A DNA stretch of 64,000 nucleotides from Streptomyces roseoviridis. Lineage in GTDB: Bacteria > Actinomycetota > Actinomycetes > Streptomycetales > Streptomycetaceae. Numbering within the stretch: the first letter of the stretch is position 1; every line of letters begins with the position of its first letter. The stretch is taken from the NCBI RefSeq assembly GCF_039535235.1, contig NZ_BAAAWU010000001.1, forward strand, positions 5,332,001 through 5,396,000, written 5' to 3'. Shown piece after piece: positions 18,065 through 26,379 of this stretch. Below the pieces are notes generated by a model. The model did no database searches. It saw only the letters and a list, made by a program, of their open reading frames with translations, and was not told where the DNA came from. The translations under genes and the position numbers were made by a program.

Positions 18065-18112
18065 GGGCAGCCTCGTCTCCGCGTACCGGTACGGCCATTG
18101 CCCACTATAACG

Positions 18113-18130
18113 AGAACTGGTATCAGTTCT
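18113..18130. promoter_or_regulatory. KstR-like palindrome AGAACTG-N4-CAGTTCT
   Basis: Perfect 7-bp arms around GTAT in the MBL/aldehyde dehydrogenase divergent region. It resembles the other AGAAC...GTTCT sites but matches TnnAACnnGTTnnA at only 6 of 8 fixed bases, so assignment to KstR is tentative. Confidence 0.5.
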
Positions 18131-18143
18131 GAAAGTCCGTCAG
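18129..18143. promoter_or_regulatory. CTGAA-N5-GTCAG imperfect inverted repeat
   Basis: It abuts the palindrome at 18113-18130 and lies about 45 bp before the aldehyde dehydrogenase start. It has one mismatch to the CTGAY-N5-RTCAG family of this window, and the spacer again ends in CC. Confidence 0.45.
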
Positions 18144-18183
18144 GAATTCACAGCCCACGTGCGGTGCCGGGAGGCAGTCGGCC

Positions 18184-19653
18184 ATGACCGAGCTTGTGGA
18201 GCACGGAAAACTGTTCGTCGGCGGCGAGTGGGCCGATCCGCTCGGCGGTGAGGTCATCGAGGTGGTCTCGCCGCACACCGAGGAGGTCATCGGCCGCGTC
18301 CCGCACGCCTCGAAGGCCGACGTCGACCGGGCCGTCGCCGCCGCCCGGCGGGCCTTCGACGAGGGGCCGTGGCCGCGGTGGACGCTGGAGCGGCGGATCG
18401 AGGCCGTCGCGCGGATCAAGGACGCGATCGCCGTGCGGCACGAGGAGATCGCCCGCGCCATCAGCTCCCAGAACGGCTCCCCCTACTCCTGGTCGGTCCT
18501 CGCCCAGGCGCTGGGCGCGATGATGGTGTGGGACTCCGCGATCACGGTGGCGCGGGAGTACGCCTACGAGGAGCGCCGCTCCGGAGTCCTCGGGCCGCTG
18601 CTCGTGCGGCGCGAACCGGTCGGGGTGGTCGCGGCCGTGGTGCCGTGGAACGTCCCGCAGTTCACCGCCGCCGCCAAGCTCGGACCCGCGCTCCTGGCCG
18701 GCTGCACCGTCGTCCTCAAGCCCTCCCCGGAGACGCCCCTCGACGCGTACCTCCTCGGCGAGATCGCGGCCGAGGCCGGGCTGCCGGAGGGCGTCCTGTC
18801 GATCCTGCCGGCGGACCGGGAGGTCAGCGAGTACCTGGTCGGGCACCCGGGCGTCGACAAGGTCTCCTTCACCGGATCGGTCGCGGCCGGCAAGCGCGTG
18901 ATGGAGGTCGCCGCCCGCAACCTCACCCGCGTCACCCTGGAGCTCGGCGGCAAGTCCGCGGCCGTGATCCTGCCCGACGCCGACCTGGAGGCCGCCGTCG
19001 CCGGGATCGTTCCGGCCGCCTGGATGAACAACGGGCAGGCGTGCGTCGCCCAGACCCGCATCCTCGCCCCGCGCTCCCGCTACGAGGAGTTCGCCGAGGC
19101 GTTCGCGGCGGCGGCCGGCGCGCTCGTGGTCGGCGACCCGCTCGACCCCGCCACCCAGGTCGGCCCGCTCGTCGCCCGCCGCCAGCAGCGGCGCTCCCTC
19201 GACTACATCGGCATCGGCCAGGCCGAGGGCGCCAAGATCCTGACCGGCGGCGGCCGTCCGGCCGGCCTGGAGCGCGGGTGGTACGTCGAGCCGACCCTCT
19301 TCGGCGGCGTCGACAACGCGATGCGCATCGCCCGCGAGGAGATCTTCGGCCCGGTCATCTGCCTCCTGCCGTACGGGGACGAGGACGAGGCGCTGCGGAT
19401 CGCCGACGACTCCGACTACGGCCTCAGCGGCAGCGTCTGGACCGGCGACGTCGAGCACGGCATCGACTTCGCCCGCAAGGTCCGCACCGGCACCTTCAAC
19501 GTCAACACCTTCAGCCTCGACATGCTCGGCCCCTTCGGCGGCTACAAGAACTCCGGCCTGGGCCGCGAGTTCGGACCCGAGGGCCTGTCCGCCTACCTGG
19601 AGCACAAGATGATCCACCTGCCCGCCGGCTACGACGCGCCGGGCGGGGCGTGA
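18184..19653 (+). CDS. Aldehyde dehydrogenase (NAD(P)+-dependent)
   Basis: 489-residue class 3-fold aldehyde dehydrogenase. Substrate/cofactor motifs: VVPWNVPQF, LKPSPETPL, FTGSVAAGKRV, general base Glu in LELGGKSAA (about 255), nucleophile Cys in NNGQACVAQTR (about 286), and EEIFGPV plus FGGYKNSGLGREFG near the end. It oxidises an aldehyde to an acid. The one-base overlap with the ferredoxin gene and the KstR-like promoter region suggest it works beside a P450, for instance oxidising the side-chain aldehyde made from a steroid alcohol. The substrate is inferred from context only. ATG 18184. Confidence 0.9.
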   Translation: MTELVEHGKLFVGGEWADPLGGEVIEVVSPHTEEVIGRVPHASKADVDRAVAAARRAFDEGPWPRWTLERRIEAVARIKDAIAVRHEEIARAISSQNGSPYSWSVLAQALGAMMVWDSAITVAREYAYEERRSGVLGPLLVRREPVGVVAAVVPWNVPQFTAAAKLGPALLAGCTVVLKPSPETPLDAYLLGEIAAEAGLPEGVLSILPADREVSEYLVGHPGVDKVSFTGSVAAGKRVMEVAARNLTRVTLELGGKSAAVILPDADLEAAVAGIVPAAWMNNGQACVAQTRILAPRSRYEEFAEAFAAAAGALVVGDPLDPATQVGPLVARRQQRRSLDYIGIGQAEGAKILTGGGRPAGLERGWYVEPTLFGGVDNAMRIAREEIFGPVICLLPYGDEDEALRIADDSDYGLSGSVWTGDVEHGIDFARKVRTGTFNVNTFSLDMLGPFGGYKNSGLGREFGPEGLSAYLEHKMIHLPAGYDAPGGA

Positions 19654-19886
19654 TGGGCGACCGCTGGCACGTGGAGGTCGACCGGAGCGTCTGCATCGGC
19701 TCCGGCATGTGCGTCGTCCACGCCCCGGACGGCTTCCGCCTCGACACGGCCCGCCAGTCCCGTCCGCGCGAGCCGGAGGCGGACGCGAACGAGCGGGTGC
19801 TGGCGGCGGCGGAGGGCTGCCCGGTGGAGGCCATCTCGATCACGCTCGTGGACGGAGGAGAGCCGGTCTTCCCGCCGGAGGAGTAG
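19653..19886 (+). CDS. [3Fe-4S]-type ferredoxin
   Basis: 77 residues. Cys ligands follow the CIGSGMC...EGCP pattern (C-x5-C, then C-P), the arrangement of single-cluster 3Fe-4S ferredoxins that feed bacterial P450s. ATG 19653 overlaps the aldehyde dehydrogenase stop (TGATG), so the two are translationally coupled. No P450 is adjacent; the nearest, and the only one in the window, is the CYP125-like gene 11 kb upstream under the same type of operator. Confidence 0.9.
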   Translation: MGDRWHVEVDRSVCIGSGMCVVHAPDGFRLDTARQSRPREPEADANERVLAAAEGCPVEAISITLVDGGEPVFPPEE

Positions 19887-19927
19887 GGGCCGGGACTGCG
19901 GACCGGAGCAATGCGGGGCGTGAGCAC

Positions 19928-19994
19928 CGGGGGAGTGGGAACCGCCGGAGTGGGGACCGCCGGAGTGGGGACGGGGGGCGTGGGGACCGGGGCC
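19928..19994. repeat. 15-bp tandem repeat (CCGGAGTGGGGACCG)
   Basis: About four copies with small changes in the 188-bp gap between the ferredoxin and the first lipoprotein. No gene is supported there. Confidence 0.8.
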
Positions 19995-20074
19995 TGCGCC
20001 CCCGTGCGAGACTCCTGCGGCGACGCCGGGCGGACGGCGCCCCGGCCGTCGCCGGACAGGGGCGGGAGACGGGC

Positions 20075-20671
20075 ATGCGCAGGACAGGGTGGGTGCGGAC
20101 CGGCGTGATCGGCGTGGCCGTGGCCCTCGCGCTGGGCGCCGGCGGCTGTGGCGCGAAGGGCACCGGCGGCGACCACGGGAAGGGCAAGGGCGGCGGCGGC
20201 GTCGGCGCCTCGGGGAGGTCCGGGGACGCCGGGGCGTACACGAAGGCGCGGGCGCGGGCGGAGCTCGACGCGTCGGCCGCGGACGCCGGAGCCCCGCGCA
20301 ACGACCCGCGGTGGGTCGCGATGGAGAAGAGCGCCCAGGCGTCCCGTTCCCCGCTGGCCTGCGTGGTGCAGTACCAGGGCTTCGGAACCCGGGGGAAGCG
20401 GCTCGACCTCCCGCGGTTCGAGGCGGTGGTGGGCGAACTCCGCGAGCGCGGCTGGCAGCGGTCCGGCGAGCGGGAGGAACGCCGGGCCGGGGACGGGACG
20501 GTCAGCGAGGCCCGGCAGGCGTTCACGAAGCGCGGATGGAGCCTGGTGGCGATGTACTGGGGCGTTCCGGAGACCGGGCGCATCGGCCTGGTCGCCACCG
20601 AGGACGCCTGCGTCGCGCGGGCCGGAGGCGAACCCGGGCAGGGGTTCCCTCATGCAAAACTACTCCCTTGA
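20075..20671 (+). CDS. Lipoprotein of unknown function, paralog 1 of 3
   Basis: 198 residues. Signal VRTGVIGVAVALALGAGGC ends in a lipobox, followed by a Gly/Lys-rich linker. The exported domain reads ARAELDASAADAGAPRNDP, SPLACVVQYQGFG, RFEAVVGELRERGWQ, ARQAFTKRGWSLVAMYWG and GLVATEDACV. These blocks recur in the third lipoprotein at 21.5 kb (VDGAVAAAGLPRNAEDY, RYDTVVGALRDRAWQ, FEQRGWFMVTEYR, HDIACV). Two conserved Cys may pair. ATG 20075 after GGGAGACGGG. The role is unknown; it could bind a ligand at the membrane surface. Confidence 0.8.
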   Translation: MRRTGWVRTGVIGVAVALALGAGGCGAKGTGGDHGKGKGGGGVGASGRSGDAGAYTKARARAELDASAADAGAPRNDPRWVAMEKSAQASRSPLACVVQYQGFGTRGKRLDLPRFEAVVGELRERGWQRSGEREERRAGDGTVSEARQAFTKRGWSLVAMYWGVPETGRIGLVATEDACVARAGGEPGQGFPHAKLLP

Positions 20672-20715
20672 TCACGGGGGCAAGGGGCCCTTGTGCGCGC
20701 TGATTCGGGAGTGTT

Positions 20716-21261
20716 GTGCGCAAGGCGAAGTGGGCGGCCGCGGCCGCCGGTGTGGTGCTGCTGGTCGCGGGCTGCGGGAGCACGGGCGGTTCCGACAAGG
20801 GCGGTTCCTCCTCGACCGGCGGGAGCTCGGCCTCGGCCGGGTCGACCGGGGGCGGCTCGGAGGCCGGTGGCGGCGAGGAGTTGACGGCCGACGCCGTCAG
20901 CAAGGAGATCGAGACCGCGGCGACGGCCGCCGGCTTCACCCAGGACGCCTCCGGCGAGCAGATCCCGCCCGGCCTGGAGAAGTGCATGGTCTCCTGGACC
21001 CCCGACGCGGAGAAGGCCGCCGACCCGAAGAAGTCCTACGCGGACACGGTCGCGGCCCTCGGCAAGGGCGGCTGGAAGACCGGCCAGAGCCTCACGCAGG
21101 GTGGCTCCACGGTCCAGACCCTCACCAAGGCCAACTGGCTGCTGAAGGCCAGCGACCACAGCACGGGCCCGGTCAAGATGGTGATGTTCATCGCCAGCGA
21201 CTCCTCGCCCGTGTGCGAGGCACTGTTCAAGGCCGACCTGGAGAAGAGCAAGAAGTCCTGA
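20716..21261 (+). CDS. Lipoprotein of unknown function, paralog 2 of 3
   Basis: 181 residues. Short signal KWAAAAAGVVLLVAGC with lipobox, a Gly/Ser-rich linker, then a domain resembling its two neighbours: VSKEIETAATAAGFTQDA, GLEKCMVSWTPD, YADTVAALGKGGWKTG, LTKANWLLKASDHS and FIASDSSPVCE. It diverges more than the other two. GTG 20716 with GGGAG just upstream. It lies 44 bp after the first lipoprotein gene and is likely in one operon with it. Confidence 0.82.
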   Translation: MRKAKWAAAAAGVVLLVAGCGSTGGSDKGGSSSTGGSSASAGSTGGGSEAGGGEELTADAVSKEIETAATAAGFTQDASGEQIPPGLEKCMVSWTPDAEKAADPKKSYADTVAALGKGGWKTGQSLTQGGSTVQTLTKANWLLKASDHSTGPVKMVMFIASDSSPVCEALFKADLEKSKKS

Positions 21262-21454
21262 CCCCGGCCGCCGACGGCGCGGCCGCCTCGGGCCCGCCGC
21301 GCCCGTCCGCCCAAGGCGGCCCCGCCCCGGCCCCCGCGCCGGCGGACGGGCGGGGAGCCGGGACCCCACCGGTGAAGCGGCCGTGTCGGCACCCCGTGAC
21401 ACACTCGTCCCCTGATCCGGGGCGAACGGCCCCGTGATCCGGGGAGGGGACACA

Positions 21455-22009
21455 GTGGGAAAGAAGAGACGGACCGTCTCGGCGGCCCTGGCCGGGCTGG
21501 CCCTGACACTCGGGGCGGCGGGCTGCGGGGCCGAGGACGAGGCGGCGAAGACGCCACCGCCTCCGCCGCGCCCAGCGGGGACCGGCCCGCTCACGAAGGA
21601 CGTGGTACGGGCGGACGTCGACGGGGCGGTGGCCGCCGCCGGCCTGCCGCGGAACGCGGAGGACTACGGCCAGTTGGCCGACAAGGGCTCCGGCCGCCTT
21701 CCGGCGGCGTGTTCGCTCGCTTTCAAGAGCTTCGACGAGGAGTCCACACCGGTGGACCTCTCCCGCTACGACACGGTGGTCGGCGCCCTGCGCGACCGGG
21801 CCTGGCAGCCGGCCGGGGAGCGCAAGGAGCGCAAGGCCCGGGACGGGACCGTCGGCGTCGCCGAGCAGCTGTTCGAGCAGCGGGGCTGGTTCATGGTCAC
21901 CGAGTACCGCGAAGCGGCGGACGGCCAAGGAGTGGTCACGCTGCGCGCCCACGACATCGCCTGTGTCAAGAAGTCCGGCATCCTCGATCAGGATCCGACG
22001 GCGGGCTGA
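21455..22009 (+). CDS. Lipoprotein of unknown function, paralog 3 of 3
   Basis: 184 residues from GTG 21455, chosen because GGGGAGGGG ends 6 bases upstream and the signal VGKKRRTVSAALAGLALTLGAAGC then has normal length; an ATG at 21434 would add seven residues. Pro-rich linker, then VVRADVDGAVAAAGLPRNAEDY, LPAACSLAFKSFDE, SRYDTVVGALRDRAWQPAGERKERKARDGTVG and FEQRGWFMVTEYREA. It is closest to the first lipoprotein, whose GERxERRAxDGTV segment is almost the same. The 118-bp gap to kstR has a short GAGGCCCGCTCAGCG duplication and no gene. Confidence 0.82.
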   Translation: MGKKRRTVSAALAGLALTLGAAGCGAEDEAAKTPPPPPRPAGTGPLTKDVVRADVDGAVAAAGLPRNAEDYGQLADKGSGRLPAACSLAFKSFDEESTPVDLSRYDTVVGALRDRAWQPAGERKERKARDGTVGVAEQLFEQRGWFMVTEYREAADGQGVVTLRAHDIACVKKSGILDQDPTAG

Positions 22010-22127
22010 CTGGCTGACCGGGCACAGGAGGAGCGAGGCGGCGACCGCGCCACCCCCGGTGGCGGGACCGGCGACCGGCAACCTCGGCGCCCCGCCGAGG
22101 CCCGCTCAGCGCCCCAGCGAGGCCCGC

Positions 22128-22754
22128 TCAGCGGCCCCCCGGCGCCCCCGTCGCTCCCGGCGCCGTCAGGTCGATCAGCCGGCAGACCGTCTCGATGTCG
22201 ATCTTCACCTGTGCGATCGAGGCCCGCCCCGACAGCCAGGTGATCAGCGCCGAGTGCCAGGTGTGCTCGATCACCCGCACCGCCGACAGCTGCTCCGGCG
22301 TCGGGTGCTCCGCCCCCATCGCGTCCAGGATGATCGCGGTGGTCAGCCGCGACACCGTGTCCACCTCGGGGCTCACGCTGCGGTCCGCGAAGGTCAGTGC
22401 CCGCACCATCGCGTCCGCGAGATGCGGCTCCCGCTGGAGCGCCCGGAAGGCCCGCATCAGCGTCTCGGCCACCCGCTGCGCCGGGTCCTCGCCCGCCGGC
22501 GGGCGCTTGCGGAGCGTGGTGTGCAGGTGCTGGAGCTGGTCCTGCATCGTGGCGACCAGCAGATGGATCTTGGACGGGAAGTAGCGGTAGAGCGTCCCCA
22601 GCGCCACCCCGGCCGCCTCGGCGACCTCCCGCATCTGTACGGCGTCGAAACCGCCCCGTCCCGCGAGCTGCGCGCTGGCGTGCAGGATGCGCCGGCGGCG
22701 GGCCTCCTGGCGCTCTGTCAGGGGCGGTGTCGCAGGTCTGTCTTCCGCGGTCAT
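22128..22754 (-). CDS. kstR: TetR-family repressor, KstR-like (steroid catabolism regulator)
   Basis: 208 residues. The DNA-binding head RRRRILHASAQLAGRGGFDAVQMREVAEAAGVALGTLYRYFPSKIHLLVATM matches mycobacterial KstR closely, as do LMRAFRALQREPHLADAMVRALTFAD, EVD.VSRL and VIEHTWHSALITWLSGRAS in the ligand domain. KstR represses cholesterol catabolism genes and releases DNA on binding a steroid-CoA thioester. Start ATG 22754. An exact KstR consensus site lies in the divergent region (22974-22987), fitting shared control of this gene and the glycosyltransferase operon, and two further exact sites lie upstream of fadE and maoC genes in this window. Confidence 0.85.
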   Translation of the reverse strand: MTAEDRPATPPLTERQEARRRRILHASAQLAGRGGFDAVQMREVAEAAGVALGTLYRYFPSKIHLLVATMQDQLQHLHTTLRKRPPAGEDPAQRVAETLMRAFRALQREPHLADAMVRALTFADRSVSPEVDTVSRLTTAIILDAMGAEHPTPEQLSAVRVIEHTWHSALITWLSGRASIAQVKIDIETVCRLIDLTAPGATGAPGGR

Positions 22755-22973
22755 GGGGGTCCCGTTCCGTGCGGTGCCGTGCGGTGGCGGAGCGACAGTA
22801 TGGCGGGGCGTCCGCCGTGGCGCGAATCACCTGATCCGGATCTCGCGACGGAGCTACCTGCCGGTAGATTCTGTGCTCCTCGAAGGATCAAGAGATCGGT
22901 CGAGCGGGTAGGTCGAGCGGGGCGGTCGTGCGGACCGGTCAAGCAGATCAAGAAGATCCCGGACGATCAAGTC

Positions 22974-22987
22974 TGTAACTTGTTCTA
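22974..22987. promoter_or_regulatory. Exact KstR operator overlapping a predicted -35 box
   Basis: TgtAACttGTTctA matches TnnAACnnGTTnnA at all eight fixed bases. TTGTTC (22980-22985) and TACGCT (23004-23009), 18 bp apart, form a plausible promoter for the glycosyltransferase operon, so the operator would cover its -35. It is 55 bp before the glycosyltransferase start and 220 bp before kstR. Confidence 0.75.
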
Positions 22988-23041
22988 GATTAGCGCGGGC
23001 GGTTACGCTCGCGCGAAAAGCACGCTCGAAGGGGGTCCCAG

Positions 23042-24367
23042 ATGACCGCGGAGGCCGTAGAGGCAAGCCCCCGACCGGGCGCCGGCCCGGGCGGTGACCG
23101 TCCGTTGCGGATCGCTCTCCTCACGTACAAGGGGAACCCGTTCTGCGGCGGCCAGGGCGTCTACGTCCGCCACCTCTCCCGCGAGCTCGCCCGCCTGGGC
23201 CACAGTGTCGAGGTCATCGGCTCCCAGCCGTACCCCACGCTCGACGAGGGCGTGCCGCTCACCGAGATCGCCAGCCTCGACCTCTACCGCCAGCCCGACC
23301 CCTTCCGCACCCCGGGCCGCGACGAGTACCGCGACTGGATCGACGCCCTCGAGGTCGCCACCATGTGGACCGGCGGCTTCCCCGAGCCGCTCACCTTCTC
23401 CCTGCGGGCCCGCCGCATGCTCGCCGCCCGCCGCGGCGACTTCGACGTCGTCCACGACAACCAGACCCTCGGCTACGGGCTCCTCGGCGGCCCCCGCGCG
23501 CTGGGCGCCCCGCTCGTCACCACGATCCACCACCCCATCACCGTCGACCGGCAGCTCGAACTCGACGCCGCCGCCGACTGGAAGCGCCGCGCCTCCGTAC
23601 GCCGCTGGTACGCCTTCACCCGCATGCAGAAGCGGGTCGCCCGCCGCCTGCCGTCCGTCCTCACCGTCTCCGGCACCTCCCGGCAGGAGATCGTCGAGCA
23701 CCTCGGCGTCCGCGAGGACCGCATCAAGGTCGTCCACATCGGCGCCGACACCGACCTGTGGTCCCCGGACCCCTCCGTCGCCGAGGTCCCCGGCCGGATC
23801 GTCACCACCTCCAGCGCCGACGTCCCCCTCAAGGGCCTGGTCCACCTGGTCGAGGCGCTCGCGAAGCTCCGCACCGAACACCCCGACGCCCACCTCGTCG
23901 TCGTCGGCAAGCGCGCCGAGGACGGGCCCGTCGCCCAGGCCATCGAGCGCTACGGGCTCGACGGCGCCGTCCGCTTCGTCAAGGGCGTCACCGACGCCGA
24001 GCTCGTCGACCTCTACCGCTCCGCCCAGGTCGCCTGCGTCCCCTCCCTCTACGAGGGCTTCTCGCTGCCCGCCGCCGAGGGCATGGCCACCGGCACCCCG
24101 CTCGTCGCCACCACCGGCGGCGCCATCCCCGAGGTCGCCGGACCCGACGGCGAGACCTGCCTGGCCGTCCCCCCGGGCGACGCCGGCGCCCTCGCCGCCG
24201 CGCTCGGCCGGGTCCTCGGCGACGCGGAGCTGCGCGCCCGGCTCGGCGCCGCGGGCCGGGAGCGGGTGCTCTCCCGCTTCACCTGGGCCAGGGCGGCCCA
24301 GGGCACCGCCGAGCTCTACCGCGAGGCCCTCGCCCGCCACGGCCGCGTCGCGGCCCCCCGCCCCTGA
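23042..24367 (+). CDS. GT4-family glycosyltransferase (GT-B fold)
   Basis: 441 residues, retaining GT4 type. N-terminal domain: LRIALLTYKGNPFCGGQGVYVRHLSRELARLGHSVEVIG with the acceptor-side Gly-Gly-x-GVY loop. C-terminal donor domain: GRIVTTSSADVPLKGLVHLVEAL, LVVVGKRAEDG and the donor-binding EGFSLPAAE (Glu337/Glu345), then MATGTPLVAT. No signal or membrane helix, so it acts in the cytosol on a soluble or membrane-presented acceptor. First gene of an operon with a methyltransferase and a toroid protein. Start ATG 23042 after GAAGGGGG. Sugar and acceptor are unknown. Confidence 0.88.
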   Translation: MTAEAVEASPRPGAGPGGDRPLRIALLTYKGNPFCGGQGVYVRHLSRELARLGHSVEVIGSQPYPTLDEGVPLTEIASLDLYRQPDPFRTPGRDEYRDWIDALEVATMWTGGFPEPLTFSLRARRMLAARRGDFDVVHDNQTLGYGLLGGPRALGAPLVTTIHHPITVDRQLELDAAADWKRRASVRRWYAFTRMQKRVARRLPSVLTVSGTSRQEIVEHLGVREDRIKVVHIGADTDLWSPDPSVAEVPGRIVTTSSADVPLKGLVHLVEALAKLRTEHPDAHLVVVGKRAEDGPVAQAIERYGLDGAVRFVKGVTDAELVDLYRSAQVACVPSLYEGFSLPAAEGMATGTPLVATTGGAIPEVAGPDGETCLAVPPGDAGALAAALGRVLGDAELRARLGAAGRERVLSRFTWARAAQGTAELYREALARHGRVAAPRP

Positions 24368-24411
24368 CACCGCGGCCACCCCCTCCGCGCAGCCACTGAA
24401 AGGCAGACCCC

Positions 24412-25215
24412 GTGCTGACCGTCGACTTCACCCGCTTCCCGCTCGCCCCCGGCGACCGCGTGCTCGACCTGGGCTGCGGAGGGGGCCGGCACGCCTTCGA
24501 GTGCTACCGGCGCGGCGCCCAGGTCGTCGCCCTCGACCAGAACGGCGAGGAGATCCGCGAGGTCGCCAAGTGGTTCGCCGCCATGAAGGAGGCCGGTGAG
24601 GCCCCGGCCGGCGCCACCGCCACCGCCATGGAGGGCGACGCGCTCAACCTGCCCTTCCCCGACGAGTCCTTCGACGTCGTCATCATCTCCGAGGTCATGG
24701 AGCACATCCCCGACGACAAGGGCGTGCTCGCCGAGATGGTCCGGGTCCTCAGGCCCGGCGGACGCATCGCCGTCACCGTGCCCCGCTACGGTCCCGAGAA
24801 GGTCTGCTGGGCGCTCTCCGACGAGTACCACGAGGTCGAGGGCGGCCACATCCGCATCTACAAGGCCGACGAACTCCTCGCGAAGATGCGGCAGGCCGGC
24901 CTCAGGCCGTACGGCACCCACCACGCCCACGCCCTGCACGCGCCCTACTGGTGGCTCAAGTGCGCCTTCGGCGTCGACAACGACAAGGCGCTGCCGGTCC
25001 GCGCGTACCACAAGCTGCTGGTCTGGGACATCATGAAGAAGCCCGCCCTGACCCGGATCACCGAGCAGCTGCTCAACCCGGTCGTCGGCAAGAGCTTCGT
25101 GGCGTACGCGACCAAGCCCCACCTCCCGAAGGCCGACGCGGCCACCGCCAACGCGGCCACCGCCGACGCCGCCACCGGGTCCGCCGCCACCGCCACGGGA
25201 GACACGGCCAAGTGA
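24412..25215 (+). CDS. Class I SAM-dependent methyltransferase (Methyltransf_11)
   Basis: 267 residues. Motif I RVLDLGCGGGRHAFECYRRG (about 15-35), motif II VVALDQNGEEI, then GDALNLPFPDESFDVVIISEVMEHIPD and LRPGGRIAVTVPRYGPE. After the core there is a distinctive HHAHALHAPYWWLKCAFG segment and an Ala/Thr-rich tail of AATA repeats. GTG 24412 lies 45 bp after the glycosyltransferase stop, and its own stop overlaps the toroid gene start. It probably methylates the glycosylated product or its sugar (inference). Confidence 0.87.
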   Translation: MLTVDFTRFPLAPGDRVLDLGCGGGRHAFECYRRGAQVVALDQNGEEIREVAKWFAAMKEAGEAPAGATATAMEGDALNLPFPDESFDVVIISEVMEHIPDDKGVLAEMVRVLRPGGRIAVTVPRYGPEKVCWALSDEYHEVEGGHIRIYKADELLAKMRQAGLRPYGTHHAHALHAPYWWLKCAFGVDNDKALPVRAYHKLLVWDIMKKPALTRITEQLLNPVVGKSFVAYATKPHLPKADAATANAATADAATGSAATATGDTAK

Positions 25216-26288
25216 CCTCTCCCGAGCGGATCGCGGAACACCTGGTCCTGCCCGGGGTCCTGACCGCCGAGCAGGCCGCCGAGACCGTGGCCGGCATCCT
25301 CGCCGCCCAGCGCGAGGACGGCGCCATACCCTGGTTCCGCGGACACCACCTGGACCCCTGGGACCACACCGAGGCCGCCATGGCCCTCGACACCGCCGGG
25401 GAGCACGAGGCCGCCGCCCGCGCCTACGCGTGGCTGGCCCGGCACCAGAACACCGACGGGTCCTGGTACGCGGCCTACCACGACGGCGACCCCGACGACG
25501 TCACCGACCGCGGCCGCGAGTCCAACTTCGTCGCGTACATCGCCGTCGGCGTGTGGCACCACTACCTGTCCACCGGCGACGACGCCTTCCTCGACCGGAT
25601 GTGGCCCGTCGTCTACGCCGCCGTCGAGTTCGTCCTCGGCCTCCAGCAGCCCGGCGGCCAGATCGGCTGGAAGCGCGAGGCCGACGGCACGCCCGTGGCC
25701 GACGCGCTGCTCACCGGCAGCTCCTCCATCCACCAGGCGCTGCGCTGCGCCCTGGCCATCGCCGAGGAGCGCGAGGAGCCGCAGCCGGACTGGGAGCTGG
25801 CGGCCGGCGCCCTCGGTCACGCGATCCGCCGCCACCCCGAGCGCTTCCTCGACAAGTCCCGCTACTCGATGGACTGGTACTACCCGGTCCTCGGCGGCGC
25901 GGTCACCGGCCCCGAGGCCAAGGCCCGCATCGACGCGCGGTGGGACGACTTCGTCGTGCCGGGGCTCGGCGTGCGCTGCGTGCTGCCCAACCCCTGGGTC
26001 ACCGGCGGCGAGAGCTGCGAACTCGCCCTGACGCTGTGGGCCATGGGCGAGTCGGACCGGGCCCTGGACGTCCTCGCGTCCATCGGACACCTGCGGGCCG
26101 CCAACGGCGCCTACTGGACCGGTTACGTCTTCGAGGGCAACCGGGCCTTCTGGCCCGAGGAGCAGACCACCTGGACCGCCGGTTCGCTGCTGCTCGCGGT
26201 CGCCGCGCTCGGCGGCGACGAGGCGACGGTCGCCGTCTTCGGCGGCGAACGCCTGCCGCGCGGCCTCGAACCCGACTGCTGCGCCTGA
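25212..26288 (+). CDS. Cytosolic (alpha/alpha) toroid protein, prenyltransferase/six-hairpin-glycosidase-like
   Basis: 358 residues, start GTG 25212 overlapping the methyltransferase stop. Repeated helical hairpins: ETVAGILAAQREDGAIPWFRG, DPWDHTEAAMALDTAG, AYAWLARHQNTDGSWYAAYHDG, VAYIAVGVWHHYLSTGDD, GSSSIHQALRCAL and EEQTTWTAGSLLLAVAAL. QxxDGSW-like turns resemble terpenoid cyclases, but the DxDD/DCTAE cyclase motifs are absent; the overall look is also that of six-hairpin glycosidases and epimerases. A glycan-modifying role fits its glycosyltransferase neighbour. The usual label prenyltransferase should be treated with caution. Confidence 0.75.
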   Translation: MTSPERIAEHLVLPGVLTAEQAAETVAGILAAQREDGAIPWFRGHHLDPWDHTEAAMALDTAGEHEAAARAYAWLARHQNTDGSWYAAYHDGDPDDVTDRGRESNFVAYIAVGVWHHYLSTGDDAFLDRMWPVVYAAVEFVLGLQQPGGQIGWKREADGTPVADALLTGSSSIHQALRCALAIAEEREEPQPDWELAAGALGHAIRRHPERFLDKSRYSMDWYYPVLGGAVTGPEAKARIDARWDDFVVPGLGVRCVLPNPWVTGGESCELALTLWAMGESDRALDVLASIGHLRAANGAYWTGYVFEGNRAFWPEEQTTWTAGSLLLAVAALGGDEATVAVFGGERLPRGLEPDCCA

Positions 26289-26290
26289 CC

Positions 26291-26328
26291 GTCCGGGCCG
26301 TCCTCCCCCACAGGAGGACGGCCCGGAC
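26291..26328. terminator. Strong bidirectional hairpin terminator
   Basis: A perfect 16-bp stem (26291-26306 with 26313-26328) around loop CCCACA starts right after the toroid gene stop and lies between convergent genes. Confidence 0.9.
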
Positions 26329-26379
26329 CGTTACGGGAAGCGGACGGACGGCCCGGCTCGGGTCCGGGCCGCCGTCGCG

